Assembly (NCBI GenBank): GCA_002407905.1
Contig: DHPL01000025.1
Coordinates: forward strand, 101,422 to 131,850
Reading direction: 5' to 3'
Origin: Anaerolineaceae bacterium UBA5365
GTDB lineage: Bacteria; Chloroflexota; Anaerolineae; Anaerolineales; Anaerolineaceae
DNA length: 30,429 nucleotides
The translations under genes were made by a program, and so were the position numbers. Below are positions 1-8,580 of this stretch, piece by piece (the first letter of the stretch is position 1; each line of letters begins with the position of its first letter). The notes under the pieces are model-generated. The model did not search any database. It was given only the letters and a program-made list of their open reading frames with translations, and had not been told where the DNA came from.

Positions 1-2978
1 GGCGGCACGGCCCCCACCCCCAAAACCCGCAGCAGGGCGCTCTCGCGGGCTTGCTGCAATACCATTGCCAGGCTCAACCCGAAGCCGATCAGAACCGAAA
101 CCGCCACGCTCACCGGGTAGAGCAGTTCCAGGAGGGCCAGGTTGTCCTCCAGCGGTACCAGCGCAGCGCCCAGGGCTTCATCCCAATACTTCAGGTGCAC
201 CGGCCATTTGCTTAGTCCCGGTTCCTTCATTAGGGCGGCTGTTTCCGCCTTTACCCGCTCCAGGTCGCGGTAGTAAGCCGGGTCTAGGTACAAGGCTACC
301 CGGTAGCGGTCCAGCTGATAGCCGTAGATCGGCTCCAATAGGCCCAGGGGTACGTAGATCCCGAAGTAGGGCCCGTATTGCTTCGAGGCGCCTGTACGGT
401 GATCGGTTGTGTTTGTCACTGTGCCGCAACCATCCCCTACCGTTGAGCCCACGATCAGAAAGGTCCGCTTTTTCCCTTGCACGTCCATCCAGGTTACTGT
501 TCCGCCCAATTCCAGCCCGTGCTCGGCCATCATGTCCAGGGGCATCAGAAGCGGGGGCGGTCCGGCCTCCAGGTCCGCCTCGCTCCAGGCGCGGGTGAAG
601 ATGCTTTCGTCGTAACCCGGCAGCCAGGTGATCTGCGCGCCGACCAAACAATAATTTTTCGTGATCGCCAGGTCCGGGGTGAAGCGCAGGTAATGCGCGT
701 GGACCTTTTGGTAGTCCGATGTGCCGGGGTCTGGGAAGATGCTGCTTATTTCCAGGAAACTTTCCACATGCAGATGCCTGAAGTACCCCGTGGCGGCCAG
801 GGCGTCCACCAATTTACGGGAGAAGGGGTTGAAATCTGCATTCATCTCCGCTGGATTCGCGGGAATCCCCGGGTTCGGGTCTTGCGGATCCGGCCCGGTA
901 TTGAGGTCCGCGACGATCATGGTGTTTTCAAAGAGATTTTGAATCTGAGCCTGATTATTGACGATGTTGGCCCGCAGCCAGCCCAAAGCCAGCACAAAAC
1001 CCAGGCCCAGAATGAGGGCCAAAATGCTTTTCAGTGTAGCCCGGGCTGCCTGGCGCCTGCCGAAGCCGGCCAAGGCCCTGCCGGAGAGGATTGCCGGTCC
1101 GCCAGTTAATGGCGCGGGGAGGGCGCGGAGGTTTTCATTCTGCGGCAGCCCAGGAGCCCCTTCATCAGCGGCGTTTTTGGCAGAACCCGCGCCCTGCTGC
1201 AGCAGGCTGAGTACGCTTGCAGCTTGCAGGCGGCGCAGGCCCAGCCAGGCCATGGCGGCCAAGAGCGCCATCACCAGGAGCCAGAGGCCGAGAAGCCAGG
1301 CCGGGCTCAGGCTTGCCGAGGGGTAAACGCCGGCGGGTGTGGGCATCTTGGAAAGCGATTCGGCAGCCTGGCCCAATGCATTGTTCCAGGAGGCATAGGC
1401 CCCGGCAGCACTGGCCAGCAAGCCCAACACCCCTAGCGGGATGAGCATCTGCCGGCTAGCCTGACTAGCAGGCAAGCCCAGGCCGCGGACAATGGCGAAG
1501 TTTCGCTGCTGCTGACGAAGGTACAAAAAGACGGCCAGAGCGAGGGCCAGGACCAGAACAATACTCAGGATCACGAGACCGCTGGATGTAGAAGCCTTTA
1601 CCGGGTCGCTGCTGGCAAAGAAGGTTTCCGCGCCGTTTTCCACAAAGCCCAGGCTGAAGCCCAGCTCCGCCAGGGTTGCCTGCAGGCGCTCGGTGAACGC
1701 CTGGCGCTGCCGGGGGTCGTGCAGCACGAAACTGAAGCGCAGTCCGGGGTAGGCCAGCGGTTGGCTATCCGTGGGATAGAGGCTGGCTGAGGGCAGGCAG
1801 CTTTTGGGCACATAGGCCGTGGTTTCGGAAACATCGTGGTAGATGTAGGAACCGGAAAGGAAGCTGCTGCTATAAATGCCTACCACCTCGAAATTCATGT
1901 TGGGTCCCACGGCGGGCTGCCAGCTCTCCAGGACGGCATTGCGCGCGTAGCCATAATAGGGGTCCGTGATGCTGCGGGTTTTGAGCGTGATCAGATCGCC
2001 CAGGGCTAGGGTGCGCTCCTCGGCCAGGTTTTGGGTGATCACGATGCCGCATTTTTGCGCTGCCTGGTCGTCCCGGTTCAGCCAGCGGCCTTGGGTGAGG
2101 TAATATTCGCGGCTGCTTTCCTGCATCTGGGGCAGGGCGCTCATATCCTCCGTGCCCACCAGCAGGAGGCTGTGGATGTTCTCCTCCAGAAAGGCCATGC
2201 GTTTGCGCATATGGGCATATTCCGCTTGGTCCAGGAGGGCATCCTGCCCGGGAGGTACCTCCAGATAGTATTGGCCTTCCCCGTCCAGGGGGCGCAGCGG
2301 GAAGGCATAGTTGCGATTAAGCCAGGAGGTTTCGGTGACTGTATAGCCAAAAAAGGGGTCCGTATTGCCGCGCATGAGGTAGCGTTTGCCGATTTCCATC
2401 TCGCGCAGGGCAGCAGCGACGGCTTCGGCGTTGGGGTGATAGCGCATCGGGATCCACACCCCGTAGGTACCCATGCTGCGCATGCGGTCCGGGTAGCCTG
2501 CCAAACGGCGGTCCACATCGAAGGTCAGCATGATGCCGGCAAAAAAAGGCTCGCCCTGAGCGTTATTGGCAGTGATCTCCTTGCGATCGGTGAGTTTGCC
2601 GAGGAACCAAAACTCCATGTTGTGCACGCCGGGCTGCATATTGGGGTTGTGGAGGGAATCGTCGGTGCCGCGGAAGAAATCGGTGTTGTAATCGTTTTGC
2701 ATCACGCCGGAACTGTAGGCGTATTCGTCCACGAGGTCGAGAGCCGGGTCGGCGCGCAGGAGGGCGATGGCTGTTTCGCGTTGGGATTGGGTGACGGGCT
2801 GCAATTCACGGAGGCCGCCGATATCGCGGTAGTAGCCTTCGATGCGGCGGGTCTCGCGCTGGACGATGATGTATTCCGCGGCCTTGCCCACGAAGCCAAA
2901 GCTGATCAGCCCAATGCTCAGGAGGAGAAAAAGGTAGAGCAGCGGTGCCCGCGCGGTGGATTTACTGAATACGTTCAT
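1..2978 (-). CDS. ABC transporter permease, FtsX/MacB-type (C-terminus outside window)
   Basis: The frame is open from an ATG at 2978 to the left edge, at least 992 codons, so the C-terminus is missing. One membrane segment lies near residues 12-30, followed by a long extracytoplasmic domain. A cluster of about four segments follows at roughly 466-666, then a second outside domain, and another segment near 950-972 that runs into LLRVLGVGAVP at the edge. This duplicated outside-domain plus FtsX-core layout is typical of MacB/LolC-like permeases that move lipids, peptides or drugs from the outer leaflet rather than import solutes. The motif QQARESALLRVLG matches the FtsX-core motif after the first helix of the core. 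GGGAG sits 4 bases before the ATG. The partner ATPase is not in the window and may lie to the left. The substrate cannot be told from sequence. Confidence 0.8.
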   Translation of the reverse strand, partial: MNVFSKSTARAPLLYLFLLLSIGLISFGFVGKAAEYIIVQRETRRIEGYYRDIGGLRELQPVTQSQRETAIALLRADPALDLVDEYAYSSGVMQNDYNTDFFRGTDDSLHNPNMQPGVHNMEFWFLGKLTDRKEITANNAQGEPFFAGIMLTFDVDRRLAGYPDRMRSMGTYGVWIPMRYHPNAEAVAAALREMEIGKRYLMRGNTDPFFGYTVTETSWLNRNYAFPLRPLDGEGQYYLEVPPGQDALLDQAEYAHMRKRMAFLEENIHSLLLVGTEDMSALPQMQESSREYYLTQGRWLNRDDQAAQKCGIVITQNLAEERTLALGDLITLKTRSITDPYYGYARNAVLESWQPAVGPNMNFEVVGIYSSSFLSGSYIYHDVSETTAYVPKSCLPSASLYPTDSQPLAYPGLRFSFVLHDPRQRQAFTERLQATLAELGFSLGFVENGAETFFASSDPVKASTSSGLVILSIVLVLALALAVFLYLRQQQRNFAIVRGLGLPASQASRQMLIPLGVLGLLASAAGAYASWNNALGQAAESLSKMPTPAGVYPSASLSPAWLLGLWLLVMALLAAMAWLGLRRLQAASVLSLLQQGAGSAKNAADEGAPGLPQNENLRALPAPLTGGPAILSGRALAGFGRRQAARATLKSILALILGLGFVLALGWLRANIVNNQAQIQNLFENTMIVADLNTGPDPQDPNPGIPANPAEMNADFNPFSRKLVDALAATGYFRHLHVESFLEISSIFPDPGTSDYQKVHAHYLRFTPDLAITKNYCLVGAQITWLPGYDESIFTRAWSEADLEAGPPPLLMPLDMMAEHGLELGGTVTWMDVQGKKRTFLIVGSTVGDGCGTVTNTTDHRTGASKQYGPYFGIYVPLGLLEPIYGYQLDRYRVALYLDPAYYRDLERVKAETAALMKEPGLSKWPVHLKYWDEALGAALVPLEDNLALLELLYPVSVAVSVLIGFGLSLAMVLQQARESALLRVLGVGAVP

Positions 2979-3552
2979 AGGGCTCCCTTGCTGTCTTTTC
3001 AGCGCGGCTTATCGTTGTGAACGCAGGCCCTGGGCCGTAATTAATGATAACAGGCTGCGGCCCTTGGCGCCGGGCGCCAGGGCAAGGCCATTGTTGGTTT
3101 GTCCTATTTAAGTTAAGACGCAGCAGGAGCGGATTCGGGCCAAATTAGCCTGCTGGCTTTGAGGTGGAATGCAGGGGCTTTCCATGGGTGCCAGCCCGTG
3201 TTGGGCCAGGGATGCGGAAGAGCCTCCCTGCGGTCGAACATGTTCTTGGTGGTAGGGGTTGAGCATGTGCCAGCCCGTGTCGGGCCAGGGATGCGGAAGA
3301 GCCTCCCTGCGGTCGTCTCTCCCCTACAGCATGCTCTTGGTGGTGGGGGTTGGGCTTGTGGCGGCCCGTGTTGGGCCAGAGATGCGGAAGAGCCTCCCTT
3401 TGGTCGTCACTCCCCTACATCATGCTCTTGGTGGTTCCACAGCCCCGAGGTAGGGCCGAGTTTGTGTCGGCCCGGTCAAAACGAAAACCCGCGGAAGAGC
3501 CTCCCTGCGGTCGTCTCTCCCCTACAATATGCTCCTGGCTGAAATATCAGGC
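2979..3552. other. Non-coding stretch between permease and DMT transporter genes
   Basis: This 574-base gap has no convincing gene. The part nearest 2978 must hold the promoter of the leftward permease gene; no strong -35/-10 pair stands out. Around 3061-3085 there is a GC-rich hairpin-forming stretch (CCTTGGCGC facing GCGCCAGGG). From about 3176 to 3536 it is filled by a degenerate direct repeat, annotated separately. The open frames that cross it simply translate the repeat unit. Confidence 0.7.
3176..3536. repeat. Four degenerate tandem copies of an intergenic repeat
   Basis: The core GCGGAAGAGCCTCCCTGCGG starts at 3214, 3293, 3384 (variant CTTTGG at its end) and 3491, giving steps of 79, 91 and 107 bases. 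Copies 2-4 continue with GTCGTCTCTCCCCTAC or a close variant, and copies 1-3 with CATG(T/C)TCTTGGTGGT. Copies 1-3 are preceded by a variant of GCCCGTGTTGGGCCAG. The uneven step and the decay between copies fit a REP/BIME-like or dispersed intergenic element rather than CRISPR. The function is unknown. Confidence 0.8.
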
Positions 3553-4545
3553 TTAAAACAAATTGGAAATGATGAAGGCGCCGATGAGGTAACACAGAAC
3601 CCCTGCCCCCAAGAGCAGGTAGGCGCGGCGGGGGGCGTGCTTAAACTCGCCGTAGGCCAAGCCCCAAACCTGGTTCCAGAGGCTGGCGGTCATCGAAAGC
3701 GGCCAGGCCATCACGGTACTCAGGCTGCGGGCGGCGTAGGCATGCAGAATGTTGCCGGCGTAATGCACTGCCGCTGCGGCAAAGATCATCAGGTAGAGGC
3801 GCGGCCGAAATCGCTCGAATTCACCCCATCCCCTGCGGCGGCTGAGCTGGATCCCGCTGATGAGGCTGGAACTCAGCCAGGCACCGGTGAGCAGGACGCA
3901 GATGAAGGGCATCACGGCCAGGCCAATGGGCTGGGTTACGCTTTTGAGCCCATAACTGATGCCCAGGGAGTAGATCACCCCGCTAAAGCTGGAAAGCACC
4001 ACCATCAGCAGGATTCGGCCGGTGATGCGCTCGCGGCCGAGCTGTTCCGGCAATTTCTGCGCGCGCACATTGCCGCTGAGGTTGGTAAGGAATATCGCGG
4101 CAACCAAAAAAGCCCCTGCCAGCAGGATGCGGCCCACGCTCATGTTCTCGGGCACACCGCCCACCAGGTAGGAGAAAAGCGTGCCGAGGATCAGCCCGAT
4201 GGAGGAGGAAATGGGCTGGGCCAGGGCCAGGCCTACGCGCTGCATCACGCGCATGCCCAGCATGGTTGCCCCCACATAGGTGGCTCCGGCCAGGAAGGGC
4301 AGGATCACGCGGCTGGCATCCTGGCGCCAGACCTCGGCGATGTTGCTCAATAAGGCGACGCCATCCAGGATAAAACCGACGATCCAAACGAAGAGCGCGC
4401 TGCTGGTAAAGAGGATGATGTAAAAGGCATCCAGGGGGCTATCGTCGAGGTATTTGAGGATGATGGCCCAGGAGCCCCAAAACAGGGCCGCGGTGAGGGC
4501 CACGGCGATGGCGCCGCCGGTGCTGAGCTGCGGGTCGAAATTCAT
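3553..4545 (-). CDS. DMT-superfamily transporter, glucose/ribose-porter (GRP)-like
   Basis: This is a 330-residue, wholly hydrophobic protein with about ten predicted membrane helices. The N-terminal motif ALFWGSWAIILKYL resembles the FWGSWA signature of the GRP/RhaT-like branch of the drug/metabolite transporter superfamily. Members carry sugars or other small metabolites by proton symport; the substrate here cannot be assigned. The second half (SFSGVIYSLGISYGL, GAWLSSSLISG) repeats the fold of the first, as expected of ten-helix DMT proteins. There is no clear Shine-Dalgarno sequence, but TAAAAT ends 7 bases before the ATG, so the mRNA may be nearly leaderless. The gene stands alone, with the repeat region downstream. 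Confidence 0.75.
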   Translation of the reverse strand: MNFDPQLSTGGAIAVALTAALFWGSWAIILKYLDDSPLDAFYIILFTSSALFVWIVGFILDGVALLSNIAEVWRQDASRVILPFLAGATYVGATMLGMRVMQRVGLALAQPISSSIGLILGTLFSYLVGGVPENMSVGRILLAGAFLVAAIFLTNLSGNVRAQKLPEQLGRERITGRILLMVVLSSFSGVIYSLGISYGLKSVTQPIGLAVMPFICVLLTGAWLSSSLISGIQLSRRRGWGEFERFRPRLYLMIFAAAAVHYAGNILHAYAARSLSTVMAWPLSMTASLWNQVWGLAYGEFKHAPRRAYLLLGAGVLCYLIGAFIISNLF

Positions 4546-4732
4546 GGGCTTGATTTTATCCTCGCTTGCTGAAAAAATGCGTCCTGAGGCGAGGATTCGC
4601 CAAATTGCCCTGTTTCAGGCGATGCGGCCTTGGCTGGCTGCTCTTTTTGGAGGGCAAGCTCTCCGCACCAGGACCATGCCGGCGGCAGGCTGCGGGCCGC
4701 TTGCGGCAACACTGGAAAAGGAGAACAAATGG

Positions 4733-4757
4733 AAAAGGCCGGGCTAAATGCCCGACC
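4733..4757 (-). terminator. Terminator downstream of the OsmC gene
   Basis: An 8-bp stem with one internal mismatch (4737-4744 with 4750-4757) and a 5-base loop is followed on the minus strand by TTTT (4736-4733). It lies 45 bases past the OsmC stop codon. Confidence 0.55.
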
Positions 4758-4801
4758 CTTTGACTCGTCCGTTTGAAAAGGTTCCAGCTTGTGCAGCCGG
4801 A

Positions 4802-5185
4802 TTATTTGAAGTGTACCGCGTGGCGCATTTCTGCCACCTGGGCGATGGTGTGGTGGATGCTGCAATACTTGGCTGCCATATCCAGGGCGCGCTGCATCTG
4901 TTTTTGGTCCACATCGCCGGTGATGGTGATATCCATATTCACCCAGGTGAGGGTGGTGGGGGTTTCACTGCGTTTCTCGCCGGTGATCACGTAATCCACC
5001 TGGGGAACAGGAACTTTCATCTTGTCCAGCACGCTCTTCAGGGTGGCATGGTAGCAGGCAGAAAGGCCGCCCAGCAGCATGTCGTAGGGGTAAAGTTCGC
5101 CTTCGCCGCCGCCAACCTTGAAATGGCCACGGCCGTTATCCACATAGCCTCCGCTGGGGGCGTAACTTGCTTTAATTTCTAACAT
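4802..5185 (-). CDS. OsmC/Ohr-family peroxide-defence protein
   Basis: The protein has 127 residues, close to the usual 130-150. OsmC/Ohr proteins reduce organic peroxides with a pair of cysteines in the cytoplasm. Here they are Cys44 (in LSACYHATL, start of the long central helix) and Cys108 (in KYCSIHHT). The 64-residue gap matches the Ohr spacing as I recall it. The N-terminal SGGYVDNGRG and PYDMLLGGLSAC stretches fit the YhfA-like subgroup, whose substrates are less certain. AAGGAG precedes the ATG with a short spacer. The promoter has TACAAT at 5221-5216 followed directly by a 12-bp palindrome, suggesting a repressor-controlled gene. It is divergent from the DUF1846 gene. Confidence 0.88.
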   Translation of the reverse strand: MLEIKASYAPSGGYVDNGRGHFKVGGGEGELYPYDMLLGGLSACYHATLKSVLDKMKVPVPQVDYVITGEKRSETPTTLTWVNMDITITGDVDQKQMQRALDMAAKYCSIHHTIAQVAEMRHAVHFK

Positions 5186-5203
5186 TTGGGGCTCCTTAAT
5201 TTG

Positions 5204-5221
5204 ATCTGTACAGATATTGTA
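5204..5221 (-). promoter_or_regulatory. OsmC gene -10 element and palindromic operator candidate
   Basis: On the minus strand, TACAAT (5221-5216) is followed without a gap by the perfect palindrome ATCTGTACAGAT (5215-5204), which would cover the transcription start. The -35 region is weak (GGTGCT at 17 bases). The arrangement suits a repressor that blocks initiation; no cognate regulator is identified. Confidence 0.5.
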
Positions 5222-5345
5222 ACCAAATTGCCGCCCGGAGCACCCGCTTGTAGCGCTTGGCGGGCGGAATACCGGCGGGAATCAGGCTGTTTTACCCTAT
5301 GGATAGGCGGAAATCGCTGCTGCCCTTTCATAACCCCGCGAGGTA

Positions 5346-5354
5346 TGCGATAAT
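5346..5354 (+). promoter_or_regulatory. Extended -10 promoter of the DUF1846 gene
   Basis: TGC followed by GATAAT forms an extended -10 with no good -35, as is usual for this type. It gives a leader of about 85 bases before the chosen start at 5445. That leader holds two small hairpins: AGCGGC/GCCGCT (5389-5403, 3-base loop) and ATGCC/GGCAT (5406-5419, 4-base loop). Confidence 0.45.
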
Positions 5355-5444
5355 CAAATCCCGTAAAGAGTCCGACCAATCGATCAGCAGCGGCAATGCC
5401 GCTTAATGCCGCGGGGCATGAGTGCCTGGCGCAAGGAGTTGCGG

Positions 5445-6950
5445 ATGAAAACGGGATTTGACCCCATAATCTACCTGGAAGAACAAACGCAATACATCGC
5501 GGAGCGCGTGAAAGCCTACGACAAGCTCTATCTGGAGTTTGGCGGCAAGCTATACGACAAACACGCCAAACGCGTCCTGCCCGGCTTTGATGAAAAGGCC
5601 AAGGTGCAGGTGCTGCAGCGCCTTGCCGACCAACTGGAAGTGCTGATCTGCATTTACTCCGGGGATATCGAACGGCGCAAACTGCGCGGAGACTTAAACA
5701 TCACCTACGATATGGAAGTAATGCGCCTGATCGATGAGCTGCGCGAGAACGGCTTGCAGGTCAACAGCGTGGTGATCACCCGCTACGAGGACTTTCCGGC
5801 AACCAATACCTTCATTAACAAGCTCGAACGGCGGGCGATCAAGGTTTACAAGCATACCGCCACCAAGGACTACCCCGCCGCGGTAGAGGTGATCGTGAGC
5901 GATGAAGGCTACGGCCACAACCCCTACATCGAAACCACGCGGCCCATCGTGGTGGTCACGGGCCCGGGAGCGGGTTCCGGCAAGATGGCCACCTGCCTAT
6001 CGCAGCTTTACCACGAATACAAGCGCGGGATCGCGGCGGGATATTCCAAGTATGAGACCTTTCCGATTTGGAACCTGCCGCTCAAGCACCCGGTGAATGT
6101 GGCCTACGAAGCAGCCACGGTGGACCTGAAGGACATCAACATGCTGGATTACTTCCACATGGAGGCCTATGGCCAGATGGCGGTGAACTACAATCGCGAC
6201 CTGGAGACCTTCCCGCTCCTGAAACGGATTATCGAAAAGATCACCGGCAAGGAGTCGTTCTATAAATCGCCGACGGATATGGGCGTGAACCGCTGCGGCT
6301 TTGGCATCTTTGACGATGCCGTGGTACAGGAAGCCGCCCGTCAGGAGATCATCCGGCGGTACTTCAGGGTGGGCTGCGATTTTAAGAAGGGCAACCTGGA
6401 CCAGGACGCGCTGGACCGCATGCAGCTGATCATGGACGATATGGCGCTGAAACCCGAGGACCGGAAGGTGGTGCTGCCGGCCCGGGCAAGGGCGCAGCGT
6501 CTGCGCGATGAGGAACCCGATGGCGAGGGCCTGAATGCCGTGGCGATCGAATTGCCGGATGGCACGATGGTGACCGGCAAGTCTTCAGGCCTGATGGACG
6601 CGGCTGCCTCGGCCTTGCTGAACGCTGCCAAGGTGCTGGCCCACATTGATGATGGGATGCACCTGATCTCGCCGGTGGTACTCTCGCCGATTCAGCGGCT
6701 GAAATTTAATTTAACCGGGCAGGTGAATAACGCCCTGAACGCTCAGGAAGTGCTCATCGCCCTCTCGATCAGCGCGGCGACCAACCCGATGGCGCAGGTG
6801 GCCCTGGAAAAGATGCTGCTGCTGGACGGCTGCCAGGCGCATAGCGCGGCGATATTGGGGGATGACGACGAGCGGATCTACCGCGAACTGGGCATTGATA
6901 TGACCTGTGAGCCGGTTTTTGCCAGCAACAGCCTTTTCTACGAGATGTAA
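5445..6950 (+). CDS. DUF1846 (UPF0371) family protein
   Basis: The protein has 501 residues, the normal size for this family of about 500. The start [14 protein letters not shown] was chosen over in-frame ATGs at 5406 and 5418 because GGAG lies 6 bases upstream and family members begin in the same way (M-K-x-G-F-D). DUF1846 proteins are widespread in bacteria, have a known fold and no settled function. A conserved glycine-rich loop GPGAGSGK is at about 173-180 and resembles a P-loop, but the surrounding Walker B context is not obvious, so nucleotide binding is only a possibility. Other family hallmarks are [23 protein letters not shown] and the C-terminal ACQ/GCQAHS-like segment ([11 protein letters not shown]). 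It is monocistronic, with a strong terminator. Confidence 0.9.
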   Translation: MKTGFDPIIYLEEQTQYIAERVKAYDKLYLEFGGKLYDKHAKRVLPGFDEKAKVQVLQRLADQLEVLICIYSGDIERRKLRGDLNITYDMEVMRLIDELRENGLQVNSVVITRYEDFPATNTFINKLERRAIKVYKHTATKDYPAAVEVIVSDEGYGHNPYIETTRPIVVVTGPGAGSGKMATCLSQLYHEYKRGIAAGYSKYETFPIWNLPLKHPVNVAYEAATVDLKDINMLDYFHMEAYGQMAVNYNRDLETFPLLKRIIEKITGKESFYKSPTDMGVNRCGFGIFDDAVVQEAARQEIIRRYFRVGCDFKKGNLDQDALDRMQLIMDDMALKPEDRKVVLPARARAQRLRDEEPDGEGLNAVAIELPDGTMVTGKSSGLMDAAASALLNAAKVLAHIDDGMHLISPVVLSPIQRLKFNLTGQVNNALNAQEVLIALSISAATNPMAQVALEKMLLLDGCQAHSAAILGDDDERIYRELGIDMTCEPVFASNSLFYEM

Positions 6951-6969
6951 TTGCGTATTGGTTAATTGA

Positions 6970-7000
6970 AGCGGGCAGGAATTTCCTGCCCGCTGTGCTT
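6970..7000 (+). terminator. Terminator after the DUF1846 gene
   Basis: A perfect 11-bp stem (6970-6980 with 6984-6994) and 3-base loop are followed by GTGCTTTT on the plus strand. The minus strand has no comparable T-tract, so it serves mainly the DUF1846 gene. Confidence 0.8.
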
Positions 7001-7042
7001 TTACCCATGAGGAAGCTGGGAAACCGTGGTTGAGCCCGGTGC

Positions 7043-7678
7043 TCAGCGCAAATGGAATTCGGTTTTGCCAATCAGGCGCTTGCGTACCTCTTCCACAACT
7101 GCCTGGATGTGGTTTTCGTCGGCAACCAGGTCCAGGTCATCGCTGGGGATGATGAGCACAGGACAAACGTTGAAGTTCTCCATCCAGCCTTCGTAAAGGC
7201 TGTTCAGGCGCTCCAGATAATCGGCGGGGATCTGGGCTTCGTACTCGCGTCCGCGGCGTGCAATGCGCGCCTGCAGCGCGGCGAGGCCGGTGCGCAGGTA
7301 GATCACCAGGTCCGGCGGGGGCAGCAGGTCCACCAGGATCTGGTAGAGGTCCTGATACACAGCCCAGTCGCGCTCGTTGATATCGCCCTGAAGGTAGAGG
7401 TTACGGGCGAAGATCTGGGCGTCTTCGTAGACGCTGCGGTCCTGGACCACGGAACCTTCCACGCCCAGGAGCTGCTTGTGGATGCGCAGGCGGCGGGTGA
7501 GGTAGGAAAGCTGGGAATGGAAGGCCCAGCGGGGCATATCGCCGTAGAAATCGGCCAGGTAGGGGTTATCTTGCACCGGCTCGTAAAAGGGAACAAAGCC
7601 CAGGCGCTTGCTGAGCAGCTCCACCAGGGTGGACTTGCCTGCGCCGATGTTACCTGCCACAACAATGAATTTATCCAT
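7043..7678 (-). CDS. Deoxynucleoside kinase (dGK/dAK-like)
   Basis: This 211-residue protein phosphorylates deoxynucleosides for dNTP salvage in the cytoplasm. It shows the P-loop GNIGAGKST at residues 9-17, the D-R-S motif at 80-82 (substrate-contacting Arg), and an Arg-rich lid IARRGREYE at 139-147. Length and layout match the bacterial dNK family. The start was set at 7678 (MDKFIVVAGN) because AAGGAG lies at the right distance and the family begins there; the frame stays open upstream. The gene overlaps the end of the acetyltransferase gene by 8 bases, so the two are translationally coupled. Specificity (dA, dG or dC) cannot be read with confidence. Confidence 0.9.
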   Translation of the reverse strand: MDKFIVVAGNIGAGKSTLVELLSKRLGFVPFYEPVQDNPYLADFYGDMPRWAFHSQLSYLTRRLRIHKQLLGVEGSVVQDRSVYEDAQIFARNLYLQGDINERDWAVYQDLYQILVDLLPPPDLVIYLRTGLAALQARIARRGREYEAQIPADYLERLNSLYEGWMENFNVCPVLIIPSDDLDLVADENHIQAVVEEVRKRLIGKTEFHLR

Positions 7679-8219
7679 GCCATTGCTCCTTTTTGATACG
7701 ATAGACCCCATCTGGATGGTCGTAAGCTGCCGGAAAATAGCTGCCTTCTTCCTGAAAGCCAAGCCTGTGGGCAAGCCGCCGGGAAGGCAGATTGAGGGGG
7801 TCAAGAGTTGCCGCGATAGATTTGGTGCCGCAAAGCGAAAACGCCCTCTCCAGCACCAGGCTGCAGGCCTCAGCAGCAATACCCTGCCCCCAAGAGGCAG
7901 GCAGCAAGCGGCAGCCCAGCCAGAGCTCTTTGCCCCAACCCAGGTCCGCGGGCATCAGGCTTACATAACCAAGGTAATTCGCCTCAGAAGATTCTGAGAT
8001 CAGCCAGGCACCGCCTCCGGGCGTACAAAAGGAAGCCTGCGCATCATCGATCCATCGTGCCACCGCGCTATCGTCCCGCAGCCCTTCGCTGAAGGCCATC
8101 ACCTCAGGGTCTTTGAAGAATGCGTTCAAGAAGCCCGCGTGTCCCTGCACCACGGGGCTCAAACTGATATTGGCAGACCAGAGCGGCGCGATTGTACAAT
8201 CTTGATCTTTACCGGTCAT
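7671..8219 (-). CDS. GNAT-family N-acetyltransferase (RimJ/RimL-like)
   Basis: This 182-residue protein has the RimJ/RimL-type layout: an N-terminal strand ISLSPVVQGHAGFLNAFFKDPEVMAF, a central GYVSL strand at about 84-88, and the acetyl-CoA pyrophosphate loop WGQGIAAEA at 110-118 (Q-x-x-G-x-G/A type). This is followed by the late motif LDPLNLPSRRLAHRLGFQEEG typical of the family. It would transfer acetyl groups to a protein N-terminus or a small amine; the substrate is unknown. The upstream ribosome-binding site is weak (AGGAAC). It is the first gene of a two-gene unit with the deoxynucleoside kinase, a pairing with no clear biochemical link. Confidence 0.85.
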   Translation of the reverse strand: MTGKDQDCTIAPLWSANISLSPVVQGHAGFLNAFFKDPEVMAFSEGLRDDSAVARWIDDAQASFCTPGGGAWLISESSEANYLGYVSLMPADLGWGKELWLGCRLLPASWGQGIAAEACSLVLERAFSLCGTKSIAATLDPLNLPSRRLAHRLGFQEEGSYFPAAYDHPDGVYRIKKEQWHG

Positions 8220-8280
8220 TACAAGTTCCTATAATTAATTTTGAACGTCACAAATCTGATTATATTAGAAGGAGTACAAA

Positions 8281-8520
8281 ATGAACTTTCTTTGGTGGAT
8301 CATCATTGGCGGTATTGCCGGTTGGTTAGGCAGCCTGGTTGTTAAAGGCGTGAATGTGAGCGTATTGGGCGCCATTGTTGCCGGTATCCTGGGCGGCGTG
8401 GTTGGCGGTTTTCTGTTTAGCTTGTTGGGCCTGGGTGCCAGCGGGCTGATTGGGGAACTTTTGGTAGCCTTTGTAGGTGCGGTGGTGGTTTTGCTGATCT
8501 ACCGCGCCATTCGCAAGTAA
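8281..8520 (+). CDS. GlsB/YeaQ/YmgE-family small membrane protein
   Basis: This 79-residue protein has three glycine-rich membrane segments (about 4-22, 27-52, 55-76) and a basic C-terminus (YRAIRK). It matches the transglycosylase-associated or GlsB stress-response family, which is induced by general or envelope stress in several bacteria and has no proven enzymatic activity. AGAAGGAG stands 6 bases before the ATG. No strong promoter is visible: TTGAAC (8241) and TATATT (8261) are only 14 bases apart. A bidirectional terminator separates it from the convergent Rrf2 gene. Confidence 0.88.
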   Translation: MNFLWWIIIGGIAGWLGSLVVKGVNVSVLGAIVAGILGGVVGGFLFSLLGLGASGLIGELLVAFVGAVVVLLIYRAIRK

Positions 8521-8537
8521 TTTTTCTGGATATCAAG

Positions 8538-8570
8538 AAAGCGCCTGGTTCATCAGGCGCTTTTGCTTTT
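8538..8570. terminator. Bidirectional terminator between GlsB-family and Rrf2 genes
   Basis: A 10-bp stem (8538-8547 with 8554-8563) with a 6-base loop is T-rich on both exits: TTTGCTTTT on the plus strand and TTTCTT on the minus strand. It lies between two convergent stop codons. Confidence 0.75.
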
Positions 8571-8580
8571 AATTGGAACC

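Noticed and set aside
3176..3536. Possible CRISPR array
   Set aside because: Steps of 79, 91 and 107 bases, decaying cores and similar spacers do not fit a CRISPR array; no cas genes are present.
3159..3556. Three overlapping plus-strand open frames with repeated protein motifs
   Set aside because: They merely translate the intergenic DNA repeat in different frames; no ribosome-binding site, and the frames break with repeat drift.
4729..4776. A 15-codon frame with a good Shine-Dalgarno sequence (AAGGAG)
   Set aside because: It lies across the OsmC gene terminator in A-rich DNA, and its residues resemble no known peptide; probably chance.
5136..5144. Perfect DnaA box TTATCCACA
   Set aside because: It lies inside the OsmC coding region (codons for Val-Asp-Asn) and is isolated, so it is probably chance.
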